A program made the position numbers and the translations under genes. The notes under the pieces are model-generated. The model searched no databases and had not been told where the DNA came from. It saw only the letters and a list, made by a program, of their open reading frames with translations. This document shows positions 20,880-32,960 of a stretch of DNA of 64,000 bases, in pieces. Origin of the DNA: Juglans regia. Lineage: Eukaryota > Streptophyta > Magnoliopsida > Fagales > Juglandaceae. The DNA lies in contig NC_049907.1 of assembly GCF_001411555.2 (NCBI RefSeq), positions 31,391,001 through 31,455,000 of the forward strand, read 5' to 3'. Each line of letters opens with the position of its first letter. Within the stretch, counting starts at the first letter, position 1.

Positions 20880-21409
20880 TGTTTTAACATCTTGTTTTGT
20901 ACACCTTTGGTATGGTTCCAACAACTCGAGTCCGGGCCTTTATATCTACACACTCAAGAAAATAGAAGGGGCTCGATGGTGGCCAAGGAGCCTCCAATGC
21001 TTAAGTTAATAAATCTCCTTAGTAGTTTGTGCTAGAGTGCTAGAGCTTTGAGAGAGTTCTTTGTTTCTGGGGGGTCGACTTTTATACGAGGTTGCTAGGG
21101 GACATCCCGTCCTCCTTGTTAAAGAGTTCATGTCATTTCCACTGCAACTATCAGGATCTTTTAATGCGGCATGGATCTTAGGGTGGCACCATTAATGTGG
21201 CATGGGGACCGGAGGATGGCGCCATTAACGAGGCATGGCTCCTCGAGTGGCGCCTTACCAGTAGATGGTAGGTATGGCACTCCCCCATACCGTCTGATAG
21301 GGAATCTAGGGCCATCCTCTTTTCCCGCCCACCAGTAGGTATAGGTCCTTGAGTGTTAGGCGTCAGTTGGGATGCCAAGGCGGAAAGTCCCATCTATCAT
21401 AGTTATCCA
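20880..21409 (-). repeat. Element F 3' LTR (530 bp)
   Basis: It matches 40611-41128 from TTAACATC to ATCCA with many small differences. The minus strand starts TGGATAACT. Frames inside (for example 21178-21393) have counterparts in the other LTR and no domain, so they are not genes. Confidence 0.85.
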
Positions 21410-21430
21410 TGTGGCGCCCCTAGCCCCCGC
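21410..21430 (-). other. Element F polypurine tract
   Basis: The minus strand reads CTCAAGCGGGGGCTAGGGG next to the LTR start, a typical purine-rich primer for plus-strand synthesis. Confidence 0.7.
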
Positions 21431-21463
21431 TTGAGATTGGAAGGTGACTAAGACGCCGGGACA

Positions 21464-21699
21464 TGTAACACAAAGCTACACACCCCTCGTTCATGACATA
21501 TAAATGCTATGCACGTAAGTACACTAGTAGTATGCAATAACGTAACAGTAGAAAAATAATAAAAGTCGAATAAACTAAGTAACGTGATAAGCAATTGCAA
21601 AGTACGTGGCACCATACTAATATCATAACCCAAACATTGTCCAAACATAGACATGAGCCATAAAGGCGTAATATCCCAAAAATCATAAAGCATAGTTTA
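21464..21699 (-). repeat. Element E 3' LTR, terminal piece below element G
   Basis: It is placed in E because 21695-21699 and 32436-32440 are the two copies of the G target duplication, so this sequence was once continuous with 32436 onward. The 81-aa frame at 21448-21693 shows no domain. Confidence 0.55.
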
Positions 21700-22389
21700 T
21701 GTCACAACCCCGCCCTAACCTAGGACAATGTTGTGACCCTTTACCCGTTCTTTCCTTATTATTAGTAGCACTATATTATTATGTATTTTTGTTTTTACGA
21801 AGGTGGCAAGGGATATATGCATGAACATGTCATGCATGTACTCTGCACTTCTTGTTTAAAAGAAAACACCTGATAGACGATTTGTCCAGCATTTTACATA
21901 AAGCACTCTCAAAGTCCAACATTCATTCATCAACATAACTAGTTCTAAATAAGAGGTGACTCAGTCCCTGCAACACATACAAAAAGGAGTTAAACCATTG
22001 TATGTGGGGTGACCATCACCCCACCATAGAGGTTACACAATTACCATCACCCCACCATAGTATTTACATCATGCCCAAAGACAAATTGTCTAAAGTCATG
22101 CCAACAAAACGTCCCAACACGCAACCCATCACAAAAAAAAAAAAAAAAAACATAAAAGCATAAACCATTATCATCAAAGTCGAACCGACATAGAACTCTA
22201 AGCATTAGCCCCTCCCTCCTCGAAAGTGCCTAGCTCCACAACCTCCTCATCCATACCTGGACGTTTAAAACACAAACACAAAGTGAGTCTAATACTCTGT
22301 ATGTAGTACACTATGCTATTAACTTATTAATCACGTAATCTTTCTTTTGAAAACATGCATACATAAACATTTGCTAGTTCTTGACAATG

Positions 22390-22525
22390 CTTTCATGCAT
22401 AAACAGTTTGAGGAATAACTATACTTTCATGCACAAATGATTTAAGGCATAACTATACTTTCATGCATAAACGGCTTAAAGCATAACTATTCTTTCATGA
22501 ATAAACATCTCTAAGAAATGACTTT
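22390..22525. repeat. 34-bp tandem repeat, four units, in element G 3' LTR
   Basis: Units begin CTTTCATGCATAAAC at 22390, 22424, 22458 and 22492, an exact 34-bp period with diverged units. The same array occurs in the 5' LTR from 29706. Confidence 0.9.
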
Positions 22526-23758
22526 ACTTTATGTTTAACTTTTTTTGGTTGGTACACGCAATTACGCCCGTGTGCTGGGGTTAGTGGTCTTTTGGACCCG
22601 AATTCCTCCCGCGGCCACAGGTTAGGAATCCCTTTCATGGAGGGCAGCTGGGTGCACTACCAGTACTACTTACCTGCCATTCCAATCCGTCCCTTCCTTT
22701 GGTACCCCTTTTATTCATATGGCCATTACGTACTTTCATACTTTCATTCATTTTCTCTCCTTTCTTTGTAGTCAAACGTTTTCATTATCTTTTCCTTAGT
22801 CCAAATGCATATGCATTTCTTTGAAAAAATGTTTCATGTCATGCTCCATATAAATAAAGAGTAGTTATTTAGGAGAGCATGTATAAAATTTCATGATGCA
22901 TTACCTTATACACATTTACACAATTATAATTAATAGGGTACTTAACAGGGGCTACCAAGAAAGGCTTGTACAGAATATATATATATGTTTATTCTTTCTT
23001 TAGAAGAACATTTGAAAAGGGAGAGAGAGAGAGACATTCTTCCATAAGAGAGATTTGTGTAAGGAGCATGGTCATAACTACTTACCTCGATGCTTTACAA
23101 GTAGGTTCCTTGAATTTTGAAAATAAACTCCTATTCAATAAAATGGGATAAACATATTAATATTCATTTCACTTTAAGCTTTACTATTCAACACCCTTAC
23201 ATGCTTACTTAAATTCCAAGTTGGAATTAAAGTGTGCTTCAATGGTTTCTCATACTAAAATTTATCTTTGGTAAAACAAAAAGGGTGAAATTGACCAAGG
23301 GATGAAATGGGCAGGTTTAGGCTTCAAAACAGAACATATTTCAGAAATTCTGCAGTACATGGGAAGCTAGCAAATCTTAGTACATTCAGGGTCTTAAACA
23401 TCCCTCTCTTAACCAAAATCCCAACTACATAATTAAGCAATATTAGAGTTGTAGAAGACTTAAGAAAAGATTCATATATTTTCTGAAAAAATAGCATAAT
23501 AAAAGGGGTACAACACTCGGCAACTAAAATTCCTAAAACAAGTTCATTAGTTTAACTAGAAATTCTTAGTCGCTTACTTAGGCCATAAACTTGAGGCAAG
23601 TATATCTAAAATTATAAACCTCAACTCTATTAATTTAACACATAAAGGTATAATTAAAACACGGCTTAGACTCAAGAAAACACAAGAAAGGACTATAAAA
23701 TCTGCCTTGCAAAACGCAGGGCTGGAACACCAAAACAGAGCATGACCCACGGTTTCTT

Positions 23759-23790
23759 CATCTATATACATATATATATATATATATCGA
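23759..23790. repeat. (AT)n microsatellite in element G 3' LTR
   Basis: A short TATA dinucleotide run inside the LTR, with a counterpart near 31385-31408 in the 5' LTR. Confidence 0.85.
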
Positions 23791-24440
23791 CATATCAAAT
23801 AATCATCACTTGTGACTAACCAAGTTAAATAGGAATACCAATTTTGAAAGATAGCAGAATACACCTCCCAACAGTTTCAATATGCTCAATTTTGCCAAAA
23901 GAACAGAGCATTGATGTTTGTCAACTCATAGACAACAACTAAAAACTAAGATTCAAGCTAAAACAACTCAATGGTTTCCAAAATCAACTAAAACCAAGTG
24001 GGTCAAGTTAGGGTTTTTACCTTTGGGTAAATCCTTCCCAAAACATGAAAATGGTGAAGAGGAAGGTGGATTCAACTTAGGAAACAGAGGGCACACGATA
24101 CCCTTGGCTGGAAGTTCAAAATTGAAACATCAATAGTTAACAAGAGAAACCCACTTGATTAAACCTTGGCTAAGTTTCGAAATACACAAGGGAGAAGGTT
24201 GAGGGATGCTCTTACCTTACTATTTCCCTCTTAAGAAGGAGGGAAAATGGAAGCTTGGCTTGAGATTGGAGGAGAAATGGAATGGGAGAGAAGGGTTTGT
24301 AGTCGTACAGTGAGGGCTAGAAGAATTTTCTTCCTTTCCTTGCTCTAGATGTCGGTGGGTGCAAGAGGAAAAGATGATTTGTTTTCTTCTCTTGTAAGCC
24401 GACGTAAAAGAGAAGAAAGAGGGAATTTAGTTGGCATATT

Positions 24441-24552
24441 GAGGAAGCTACGGGTTCAAAGGGGAGAAAAGCCAATGGATTTGATCATGGCTTATTGAGG
24501 AAGCTACGGGTTCAAAGGGGAGAAAAGCCAATGGATTTGATCAAGGCTTATC
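24441..24552. repeat. 56-bp tandem duplication specific to the 3' LTR of G
   Basis: Two copies starting GAGGAAGCTACGGG at 24441 and 24497. The 5' LTR has a single copy near 32038, so the duplication arose in the 3' LTR after insertion. Confidence 0.9.
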
Positions 24553-24809
24553 CCATAAGCTAGGGAAATGACGGGTGGAGATAAATGTGGAAAGGTATTT
24601 CCTTTACCCACCCATCCAATGGTAGAGAGAGTTTGGGTCATTTCTTGAGTAAATAAAATTAAAGGGCTTGGAAGAAAATATTATAAGGTCATAAAAAAAT
24701 ATCATACCCTTGAATTATTTAATAACCCACATATATAAAAAATATATATATATAATAAAAGCACACTTATCTCAAAATAAAAGTAATAAATAATAAAATA
24801 ATGAAAGTC

Positions 24810-26168
24810 TTTGTCTCCTACCTTAAAATGTAGCTCCTTTCTTCTACGATTGGCATATTTCTTCTGACTCTCTTGAGCCAAAGCATGCCTTTTTCTGATG
24901 ATGGCCACCTTTTCTTGCATAATCTGAACTAGATCAGGGCCCAACATCTTTTACTCACCAACCATGTCCCAACAAAGGGGCGATAGGCATTTGCGCCCAT
25001 ACAAAAGCTCATATGGCGCTGCATCGATGCTCTCCTGGTGGCTATTATTGTAAGCGAACTCAACTAATGGCAAGTATTTCATCCAACCCTCTTTAAAATC
25101 CAAGATACATGCCCGTAACATATCCTCAAGAATTTGAATTGTCCTCTCGGACGGGCCGTTTGTCTGAGGGTGGAAGGCAGTGCTGTAAGTCAATTTTGTT
25201 CCTAGGTTCCTTTACACGCTCCTCCAAAAGGCTGATGTAAACCGTGAGTCCCTATATGATATTATCTTGGATGGAACTCCATGCAACCTGACTATCTCTT
25301 TGACATATAACTCTACCAACCTGCTCATCGAGTAGGTCATCTGGACTGGTATAAAATGGGCTGACTTTGATATTCTGTCAATGATCATCCACACTGAATC
25401 CTGTCCTCCCTGGGCTTTAGGAAATCCCGTTACAAAATCCATGCTGATTTCATCCCATGGCCAGACTAGAATTGGCAATGGTTGCAGTGCTCTCGAGGGC
25501 CTATGATGCTTGGCCTTAACAAGCTGGCATGTCAGGCATTAAGCTACAAAGTTGGCCACATCCCATTTCATCCCACTCCACCAATAGTATCGTCGCAGGT
25601 CTCGGTATATTTTGGTACTACCTGGATGCACTGTGTATAGAGACCTATGTGCCTCCCTCACTATTAGGTCTCGTAACTCCTTCTTAGCTGGTACACACAA
25701 TCTTCCTCTAAACCATAGAGATCCATCTTCAGAATTCACAAAATCGAGATGCTTTCCTTCCAAGACCTCCTTCTTGATCTTCTGGAGGTCAATTTCTTCG
25801 CCCTGAGTAGCTTTGATTTGGTCCAATATTGTCGGACCAAGAACTAGGCTACCTAATCTTGCTTGCACATCCCTCACCATTTCCACTCCTAGCTTTTCCA
25901 TATCATGAATAATAAATTTCTGGAGAGTGTACATACTCATGAGAGTGCCAGAAGAAGACTTTCGACTGAGCGCATCTTCGACTACGTTGGCCTTGCCCGG
26001 GTGGTAGTTGATACTGCAGTCATAATCTTTTAATAACTCCAACCACCTGCGCTGCCTCATATTTAATTCCTTCTGAGTGAAGAAATATTTTAGGCTCATG
26101 TGGTCCGTATAGATTTCGCAGCGTTCCTCATAAAGGTAATGTTGCCATATCTTCATGGCGAACACCAA
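24810..26168 (-). pseudogene. Element G RNase H end and integrase
   Basis: The 25539-26168 frame gives the end of RNase H ([36 protein letters not shown]) and the first part of the integrase zinc domain ([19 protein letters not shown]). A TAG then breaks the reading before [11 protein letters not shown], the cysteine pair. The core follows: [14 protein letters not shown] (first Asp), [12 protein letters not shown] (second Asp), AFHPQTNGPSERTIQ (Glu). The C-terminal part (YADNRRK-like, read here as YANRRRKELHFKVGD) stops at about 24810, where LTR sequence takes over. The chromodomain expected after it is absent. Confidence 0.9.
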
Positions 26169-26179
26169 GGCCGCTAACT

Positions 26180-27050
26180 CTAAATCATGGGTTGGGTAGT
26201 TGTGCTCATTTCCTTAAGTTGACGCGAGACATATGCTACAACTCTTCCATGTTGCATAAGGACACATCCCAGCCCTTTGTGTGAGGCATCACTGTATATC
26301 ACAAATCCACCCGTTCCCGAAGGCATAGTGAGAACAGGTGCCATCACAAGTCTCTCCTTCAGCTCTTGGAAGCTCATCCCACATTCCGTAGTCCATATAA
26401 ATTTCTCACCCTGTCTGGTCAACTTCGTTAAAGGAACTACGATGCAAGAAAACCCCTCAATGAATCTTCAATAGTACCTCGCAAGACCGAGGAAACTCTT
26501 GATTTCTAGGACTATCTTTGGTCTAGGCCATTCCACTATGGCCTCCACCTTTGCGGGGCATACAACTCACATTTATTGAATTTGAGTTTCCTCGGTCTTT
26601 TGTAGCCAAAACTCACATTTATTGAATTTGGCATACAACTTCTTCTCCCACAACACTTGTAAGACAACCTCCAAATGCTTCGCATGGTCCTCCGGGGCTC
26701 TCGAATAAATGAGAATGTCATCAATAAACACAACCACAAACTGGTCAACATATTCTTTAAAGGTACGATTCATCAAGTCCATGAAAGCCACTGGGGCACT
26801 AGTTAATCCGAAGGGCATCACTAGAAATTCATAATGCCTGTATCTCGTTCTAAAGGCAAACTTCAGGACATCCTCCGCTTTAATCTTCAGCTGATGGTAC
26901 CCTGAGTGGAGATCAATCTTTGAAAATACTTGGGACCCTTGAAGTTGATCGAATAAATCGTTGATCCGTGGTTAAGGATACCAATTTTTAATAGTCACCC
27001 TATTCAGTTCTCTATAGTCGATGCAAAGTCGCAACTATCCATCCTTCTTC
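26180..27050 (-). pseudogene. Element G reverse transcriptase and RNase H start
   Basis: Reverse transcriptase is readable with frame changes: [43 protein letters not shown] and the active site [11 protein letters not shown], with both Asp residues kept. At about 26560-26640 the sequence AACTCACATTTATTGAATTT occurs twice, a local duplication that scrambles the stretch after [11 protein letters not shown]. RNase H then opens at 26180-26422 with KFIWTTECGMSFQELK and GGFVIYSDASHKGLG. A stop separates it from the next frame. Confidence 0.9.
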
Positions 27051-27805
27051 CTTACAAAGAGAACCGGCGCACCCCATGGTGATACACTAGGGTGAATAAA
27101 GCCCTTCCGAACAACTCTTGCAATTCATCCTTGAGCTCCACAGGCGCCATCCAATATGGCGCTTTAGAAATGGGCGCCATTCCCGGAATGAGGTCTATAG
27201 AGAACTCAATCTCCCCATCCGGAGGTAAGCCAGGCAGCTCATTCGGAAAGACATCAGAAAAATCCTTCACCAGCTGAATATTTTGCAGCTTAGGCTCGTC
27301 TGGTGGTGGCATTACCAAACTAGCTAGAAATCCTGCATAGCCCTTCGTTAACATAGTGGTGGCCTTCATTCCAGAGATCACCCTTAGCATAGGAATCTTA
27401 CCCACAACACAGAAACGAGACTCTAGCTCGCCTGGTGGTCTAAAGACCACTTCCTTCTTGAAGCACTCCACTCTAGCATGGTATCGAGATAGCCAATCCC
27501 TGCCCAAAATCACATCGAACTTCTCCATGTCGAACAATATTAAATCAGCAAAGAGATGTTGACCTTCTACCTCTATCATGCAGCCCTTTAGCACAGACTG
27601 ACAATTCACAAATTTTCCAAGGCTTGAAGAAACAGACATAACGAACTCTAAGGGTTCAAGTACTTTCCCACGCAAACAAGCATATTTATAGGATATAAAT
27701 GAATGCGTGGCATCATAATCAAATGACACTAATGCACGATGTGAGAATAGGGAAGAATACCTGTCACCACATCAGGAGAGGCATCATCATCGTCCATGGT
27801 AAGAG
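27051..27805 (-). pseudogene. Element G aspartic protease and entry to reverse transcriptase
   Basis: The 225-aa frame 27052-27729 has the retroviral-type protease of plant chromoviruses: ATHSFISYKYACLRG, LILFDMEKFDVILGRDWL, then the linker and PPDGEIEFSIDLIPGM, PYWMAPVELKDEL, the entry to reverse transcriptase. Where the family has FDSGATHSF, this copy reads FDYDATHSF, so the catalytic D-S-G is changed. A stop and frame change lie between gag and protease (27730-27805). The product cannot be an active protease. Confidence 0.9.
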
Positions 27806-27812
27806 CGAAGAC

Positions 27813-28820
27813 TCAAGCTAGTACCAGGTTCTTCTGCCCTAGATTAGGCGCCTGAACATTAGGATCTGCCAGCATTGGGCACTCCTGTACCACATGGCCT
27901 GCCTTACCACACTTAAAGCAAGTTTTGGTCCCCATCAAGCATTTCCTAGCATGGGGCTTGCCACAGGTTTGGCAAGCAGAACGAGATGCCATGGTACGAC
28001 ATTGAGGAGATTTAACCATTTGAAGAGGCTTGGGTGCATGATTGTACATTGGCCTCTTGCCTTTATTCTGCTCAAAAATTTGGAACTGCCTCTTTCTCTG
28101 ACTAAATTCTCCCACTCTGATGAGCAAACTCTCCTCAAGAATCACCACTCGATCTTCTAGGTCGGTGGACTTTCTAATTTTTAATGTAAGAAGGGAGTTG
28201 ATGATCCTGGGGTTCAAGTCTCGTTCAAACTTTTCGGCCTTCTGTGACTCGGTAAGGACCAAATGCGAAGCAAACCTCAATAACTCCACAAATTTAGAGG
28301 CATATTGCCTCACCGTCATTGACCCCTACTTCAAGTCTGCGAACTCTCTGGCCTTAGCCTCTTGAACCGATAAGGGAAAGAATCGATCATTAAAAACCTC
28401 TTTAAACTTGCTCCAGGAAATGGGAGTGGTTTTGCCCAATTCTTGTCGAATGAGCCCACGAGTGGCCTTCCACCACCCATTGGCCACATCAGCTAGATTG
28501 TATACTATAAATTCTACTTTTTGTTATTCTGTACAAGTAACCACACTGAAGATTTTCTCTAGGCACTCTAGCTAGTTGTCAGCATCCAATTTTGTACCCT
28601 TGCCATCAAACAGCGGAGGGTGTTGTTTGCTGAAGCAGTCGAAGGTAGTTAGGTGCGGAACCTGTACCTGATTCGTGGTTCGCCTGCTGGTAAAGGCCAC
28701 AATAAGGCGTGTTGTTGCATTGACGAGGTCTCCCGAATCTATGTGGGCCTTCGGTTGATCCTCAGAATTACGATTATTAGGCCACCCTCGACGCATATTA
28801 TTATTGTTTTGCGTTGCCAT
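27813..28820 (-). pseudogene. Element G gag with CCHC zinc knuckle
   Basis: One frame runs from ATG 28820 (MATQNNNNMRRGW) to 27813, broken only by three stops: a TAG near 28571 within DN-stop-LECLEKIF, a TAA near 28527 before QKVEF, and a TAG near 28330 before GSMTV. Relatives have W, Q and Q at these places, so each stop is one transition away. The gag core reads NGWWKATRGLI, FNDRFFPLSVQEAKA and YASKFVELLRFA. Near the C-terminus are CQTCGKPHARKC and the knuckle CFKCGKAGHVVQEC. There are no frameshifts. Confidence 0.92.
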
Positions 28821-29010
28821 ACTAGAATATGTACGACAAGAATATTAGCAACAACTCACACAAAATAAACATACATGACTAGCAATTTTTTACAAAATTT
28901 ATAACGTGTAGTAAGAAATAACATTTGAACCTACTGCAGAGCTTGGCATACTTTAGAGATGGGGCTTCAGCCTAGTTACCCCTAAAGTCTACAGGACTCC
29001 TTAACGTTTG

Positions 29011-29022
29011 CTCTAATACCAA
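29011..29022 (-). other. Element G primer-binding site
   Basis: The minus strand reads TTGGTATTAGAG four bases from the LTR end, one mismatch from the usual TTGGTATCAGAG. Confidence 0.85.
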
Positions 29023-29026
29023 GATT

Positions 29027-32000
29027 TGTCACAACCCCGCCCTAACCTAGGACAAGGCCATGACCCTTTACCCATTCTTTCCTTATTATTATTAGCATTA
29101 TATTATTATGTATTTTTTTTTCTACGAAGGTGGTAAAGGATATGCATGAACATGTCATGCATGTACTTTGCATTTTTTGTTTAAAAGAAAACACCTGGTA
29201 GACGATCTGCCCAGAATTTTACATAAATGACTCTTAGAGTCCAACATTCATTCACCAACATAACTAGTTCTAAATCAGAGGGGACTCAGTCCCACCAACA
29301 CATAAGAAAAGGTATTAAACCATCGTATGTGGGGTTACCATAACCCCACCATAGAAGTTACACCATTACCATCACCCCACTATAGTATTTACATCATGCC
29401 CAAAGACATATTGTCTTAAGTCATGCCAACAAAACGTCCCAACACGGGACCCATCACAAAAAAAAACATAAAAGCAAAAACAATTATCATCAAATTTGAA
29501 CCGATAGGGAACTCTAAGCATCGGTCCCTCCCTCCTCAGTAGTGCCTAGCTCCACAGCCTCCTCGTCCATACCTGGACATTTAAAACATAAAGACAAAGT
29601 GAGTCCAATACTCAGTAAGCAGTACACCATGCTGTTAACTTATTAATCACATATTCTTTCTTTTGAAAACATGCATGCATAAACATTTGCTAGTTCCTTA
29701 CAATGCTTTCATGCATAAACAGTTTAAGGAATAACTATACTTTCATGCACAAATGATTTAAGGCATAACTATGGTTTCATGCATAAACGGCTTAAAGCAT
29801 AACTATACTTTCATGCATAAACATCTCTAATAAATGACTTTACTTTACGTTTCACTTTCTTTGGCCGGTACACACGATTAGACCCGGATTCCTCTCGCGG
29901 CCACAGGTTGGGAATCCCTTTTACAGGAGGTAGCACTGGATGCACTACTAGTACTACTTACCCGACATTGCAATCAGCTCATTCCTTTGGTACCATTTCA
30001 TTAATATGGTCATTACATACTTTCATGCTTTCATTCCTTTTTTCTCCTTTATTTGCAGTCAAATGTTTTCATTATTTTTTCCCTAGTCCAAATGCATATG
30101 CATTTCTTTGAAAAAGTGTTTCATGTCATGCTACATATAAATAAAGAGTAGTTATTTAAGAGAGCATGTATAAAATTTCATGATGCATTACCTTACACAC
30201 ATACACACAATTATAATCAATAGGGTAATTAACAGGGGCTACCAAGAAAGCTTTGTACATAATATATATATATGTTTATTCTTTCTTTAGAAGAACATTT
30301 GAAGAGAGAGAGAGAGACATTCATCCATAAGAGAGCTTTGTGTATGCAGCATGGCCATAGCTATTTACTTCGATGCTTTACAAATAGGTTCCTTGAATCT
30401 TGAAAATAAACTGCTATTCAATGAAATGGGATAAACATATTAATATTCATTTCACTTTAAGTTTTACCATTAGATACCCCTACATGCTTACTTAAATTCC
30501 AAGTTGAAATTAAAGTGTTTTTCCTTAACCAATTTAGCTACCCACTAAACATGGTGCTAAGCCAAAACATCAATATACTCATTCCAACATTTAAGAAGCC
30601 CATGAAAGTACATAACTTGCTTGTTATCCTTTTTTTTTTAAAGGACACTGTTTTCTATATGAAGGATAGGTAGAAATCATAAGTTAGGAATGTATAGATG
30701 GTAGGGATTTACTTAAGAATGGAAGGGAACACAGAAGTGCTACAATAGTGGAATTTTCATTTAAAGGGGGCATTTTATAGCTTTGTAACATCATGTGGAA
30801 GGTAAGTCCAACAAAAAGGCCAATGCCCACAAGAGGGTTGGTTTTTGTCACTTGTTCTTCAATGGTTTTTCATACTAAAATTTATCTTTGGTTAAACAAA
30901 ATGGGTGAAATTGAACAAGGGATGGAATGGGCTGGTTTAGGCTTCAAAACATAACATATTTAAGAAATTATGCAATATATGGGCAGCTAGCAAGTCTTAG
31001 TACATTCATGGTCTTAAACATCCCTCTCTTAACCAAAATCCCAACTACATAATTAAGCAATATTAGAGTTGTAGAAAACTTAAGAAAAGCATCATATATT
31101 TTCTGAAAAGATAGCATAATAAAAGGGGTACAACACTCGGCAACTAAAATTCCTAAAACAAGTTCGTTAGTTTAACTAGAAATTCTTAGTCACTTACTTA
31201 GGCCATAAACTTGAGGCAAGTATATCTAAAATTATAAACCTCAACTCTATTAATTTAACACATAAAGGTATAATTAAAACATGGCTTAGACTCAAGAAAA
31301 CACAAGAAAGGACTACAAAATCTGCCTTGCAAAACACATGGCTGGAACACCAAAATAAAGCATGACCCACGGCTTCTTCATCTATATACATATATATATA
31401 TATATATCGACTAATCAAATAATCATCACTTGTAACTAACCAAGTTAAATAGGAATACCAATTTCAAAGGATAGAAGAATACATCTCCCAATAGTTTCAA
31501 TATGCTCGGTTTTGCCAAAAGAACAGAGCATTGATGTTTGTCAACACATAGGCAACAACTAAAAACTAAGATTCAAGCTAAAACAACTCAATGGGTTTCC
31601 AAAATCAACAAAAACCGAGTGGGTCAAGTTAGGGCTTTTACCTTCAAGTAAATCCTTCCGAAAATATGAAAATGGTGAAGAGGAAGGTGGATTCGGCTTA
31701 GGAAACAGAGGGCACACGAAACCTTTGGGTAGAAGCCCAAAACCGAAACATCAATAGTCAACAAGAGAAACCCACTTGATTAAACCTTGGCTAAGTTTCG
31801 AAATACACAAGGGAGAGGGTTGAGGGTGCTCTTACTATTTCCCTCTTGAGAATGAGGAAAAATGGAAGCTTGGCTTGAGATTGGGAGAGAAGGGTTTGTA
31901 GTTGTACGGTGAGGGCTGGAAGAATTTTCTTCCTTTCCTTGCTCTAGACGTCAGTGGGTGCGAGAGGAAAAGAGGATTTGTTTTCTTCTCTTGTAAGCCG

Positions 32001-32435
32001 ACGTATAAGGGGAAAAAGAGGGAATTTAATTGGCTTATTGAGGAAGCTACGGATTCAAAGGGGAGAAAAGCCAATGGATTTGATCAAGGCTTATCCTACA
32101 AGCTAGGGAAATGAAGGGTGGAGATTAAATGTGGAAAGGTATTTCCTTTGCCTACCCATTTGATGGTAGATAGAGTTTGGGTCATTTCTTGAGTAAATAA
32201 AATTAAAAGGCTTGAAAGAAAATATTATAAGGTCATAAAAAAATATCATACCCTTGAATTATTTAATAATCCACATATATAAAAAAAAATATATATATAT
32301 ATATGTAATAAAAGCACACTCATCTCAAAATAAAAATAATAAATAAGAAAATAATGAAAGTCTTATCTCAAAATATTTAACTTAAGGAATTAATAAATGA
32401 CTTAAGGACATACATAGTAGGATTCGGGTATTACA
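29027..32435 (-). repeat. Element G 5' LTR (3409 bp)
   Basis: The full-length copy: it begins TGTAATACCCGAATCC and ends GGGGTTGTGACA on the minus strand. It holds the 34-bp array (29706-29841), AT microsatellites at about 31385-31408 and 32279-32305, and no convincing gene. The frames at 29908, 31194 and 31835-32114 have counterparts in the other LTR but no domain. Confidence 0.93.
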
Positions 32436-32479
32436 GTTTAAAACTCCCAAAACACGAGATCTCCTAAAAAAAACATAGT

Positions 32480-32960
32480 TCCAAAAAAGTTGGTCATAAG
32501 TACTGTTTTTCCTTCTTCTGTTTTTCTTTTATTTTCAAAATAACTTCAGGTCCCATACTCTTCATAACCATTGTCCCATCGGGAGACAGACACCAAAAGA
32601 CGCCATGGGATTGCTGAGGTTCGGGTGGTATCAAACCTAATTCCTTTGTCATTGCCTATGGACGAGCCGAGGCCTTGGAGGCTCCCTCTAGGTACGTAGA
32701 CAACTTGTCCATATTCCACCAAAACTTCAAATTCTTAGAGGGTTGATAGATGGTAGCATCAATCTCGGTCTCACTAATACTATATAAGATCTCCCTGAGA
32801 AGCTTAGCCGTATGTATTAATGCATCAGCAGTGTTGTCTTGACTAACCTGAACAGTGTACTCATCCTTTATTAGGGAACTATTCGGGTTCATGTTTCCTG
32901 GATATTTGAGGTACCTATCACAACTTCTACTATTTTGGTTGGGGAATGGTAATGGAAACT
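32480..32960 (-). pseudogene. Coding-like remnant of unknown protein at the E/G border
   Basis: The minus strand reads about 150 codons, interrupted only by one TAG. It starts in an open frame at about 32950 (DRYLKYPGNMNPNSS), then DNTADALIHTAKLLREIL, SETEIDATIYQPSKNLKFWW and MDKLSTYLEG. After the TAG near 32655 the same frame continues as AMTKELGLIPPEPQQSHGVF, WCLSPDGTMVMKSMGPE and a basic KIKEKQKKEKQYL tail before TGA. The amino-acid composition and the stable frame across a single stop suggest real former coding sequence. I do not recognise the family, and it does not look like gag or pol. It may be a captured host-gene piece. Confidence 0.5.

Larger units (their letters stand above)
21700..24809 (-). 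repeat. Element G 3' LTR (truncated start)
   Basis: It aligns to 29027-32365 of the 5' LTR. It differs by lacking about 340 bases present at roughly 30517-30860, by having a 56-bp tandem duplication at 24441-24552, and by ending abruptly at AATGAAAGTCTT, where integrase coding begins. Confidence 0.9.
21700..32435 (-). mobile_element. Element G: chromovirus-type Ty3/gypsy, with LTRs of 3.1 and 3.4 kb
   Basis: A perfect 5-bp duplication GTTTA (21695-21699, 32436-32440) flanks the element. The 5' LTR is 29027-32435, beginning TGTAATACCCGAATCC and ending GTTGTGACA on the minus strand. The 3' LTR is 21700 to about 24809, lacking its first ~100 bases. Order on the minus strand: 5' LTR, primer site, gag, protease, reverse transcriptase, RNase H, integrase, 3' LTR. 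All genes carry stops or frameshifts, the integrase C-terminus and purine tract are deleted, and the protease active site is altered. It inserted into the E LTR. Confidence 0.93.
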
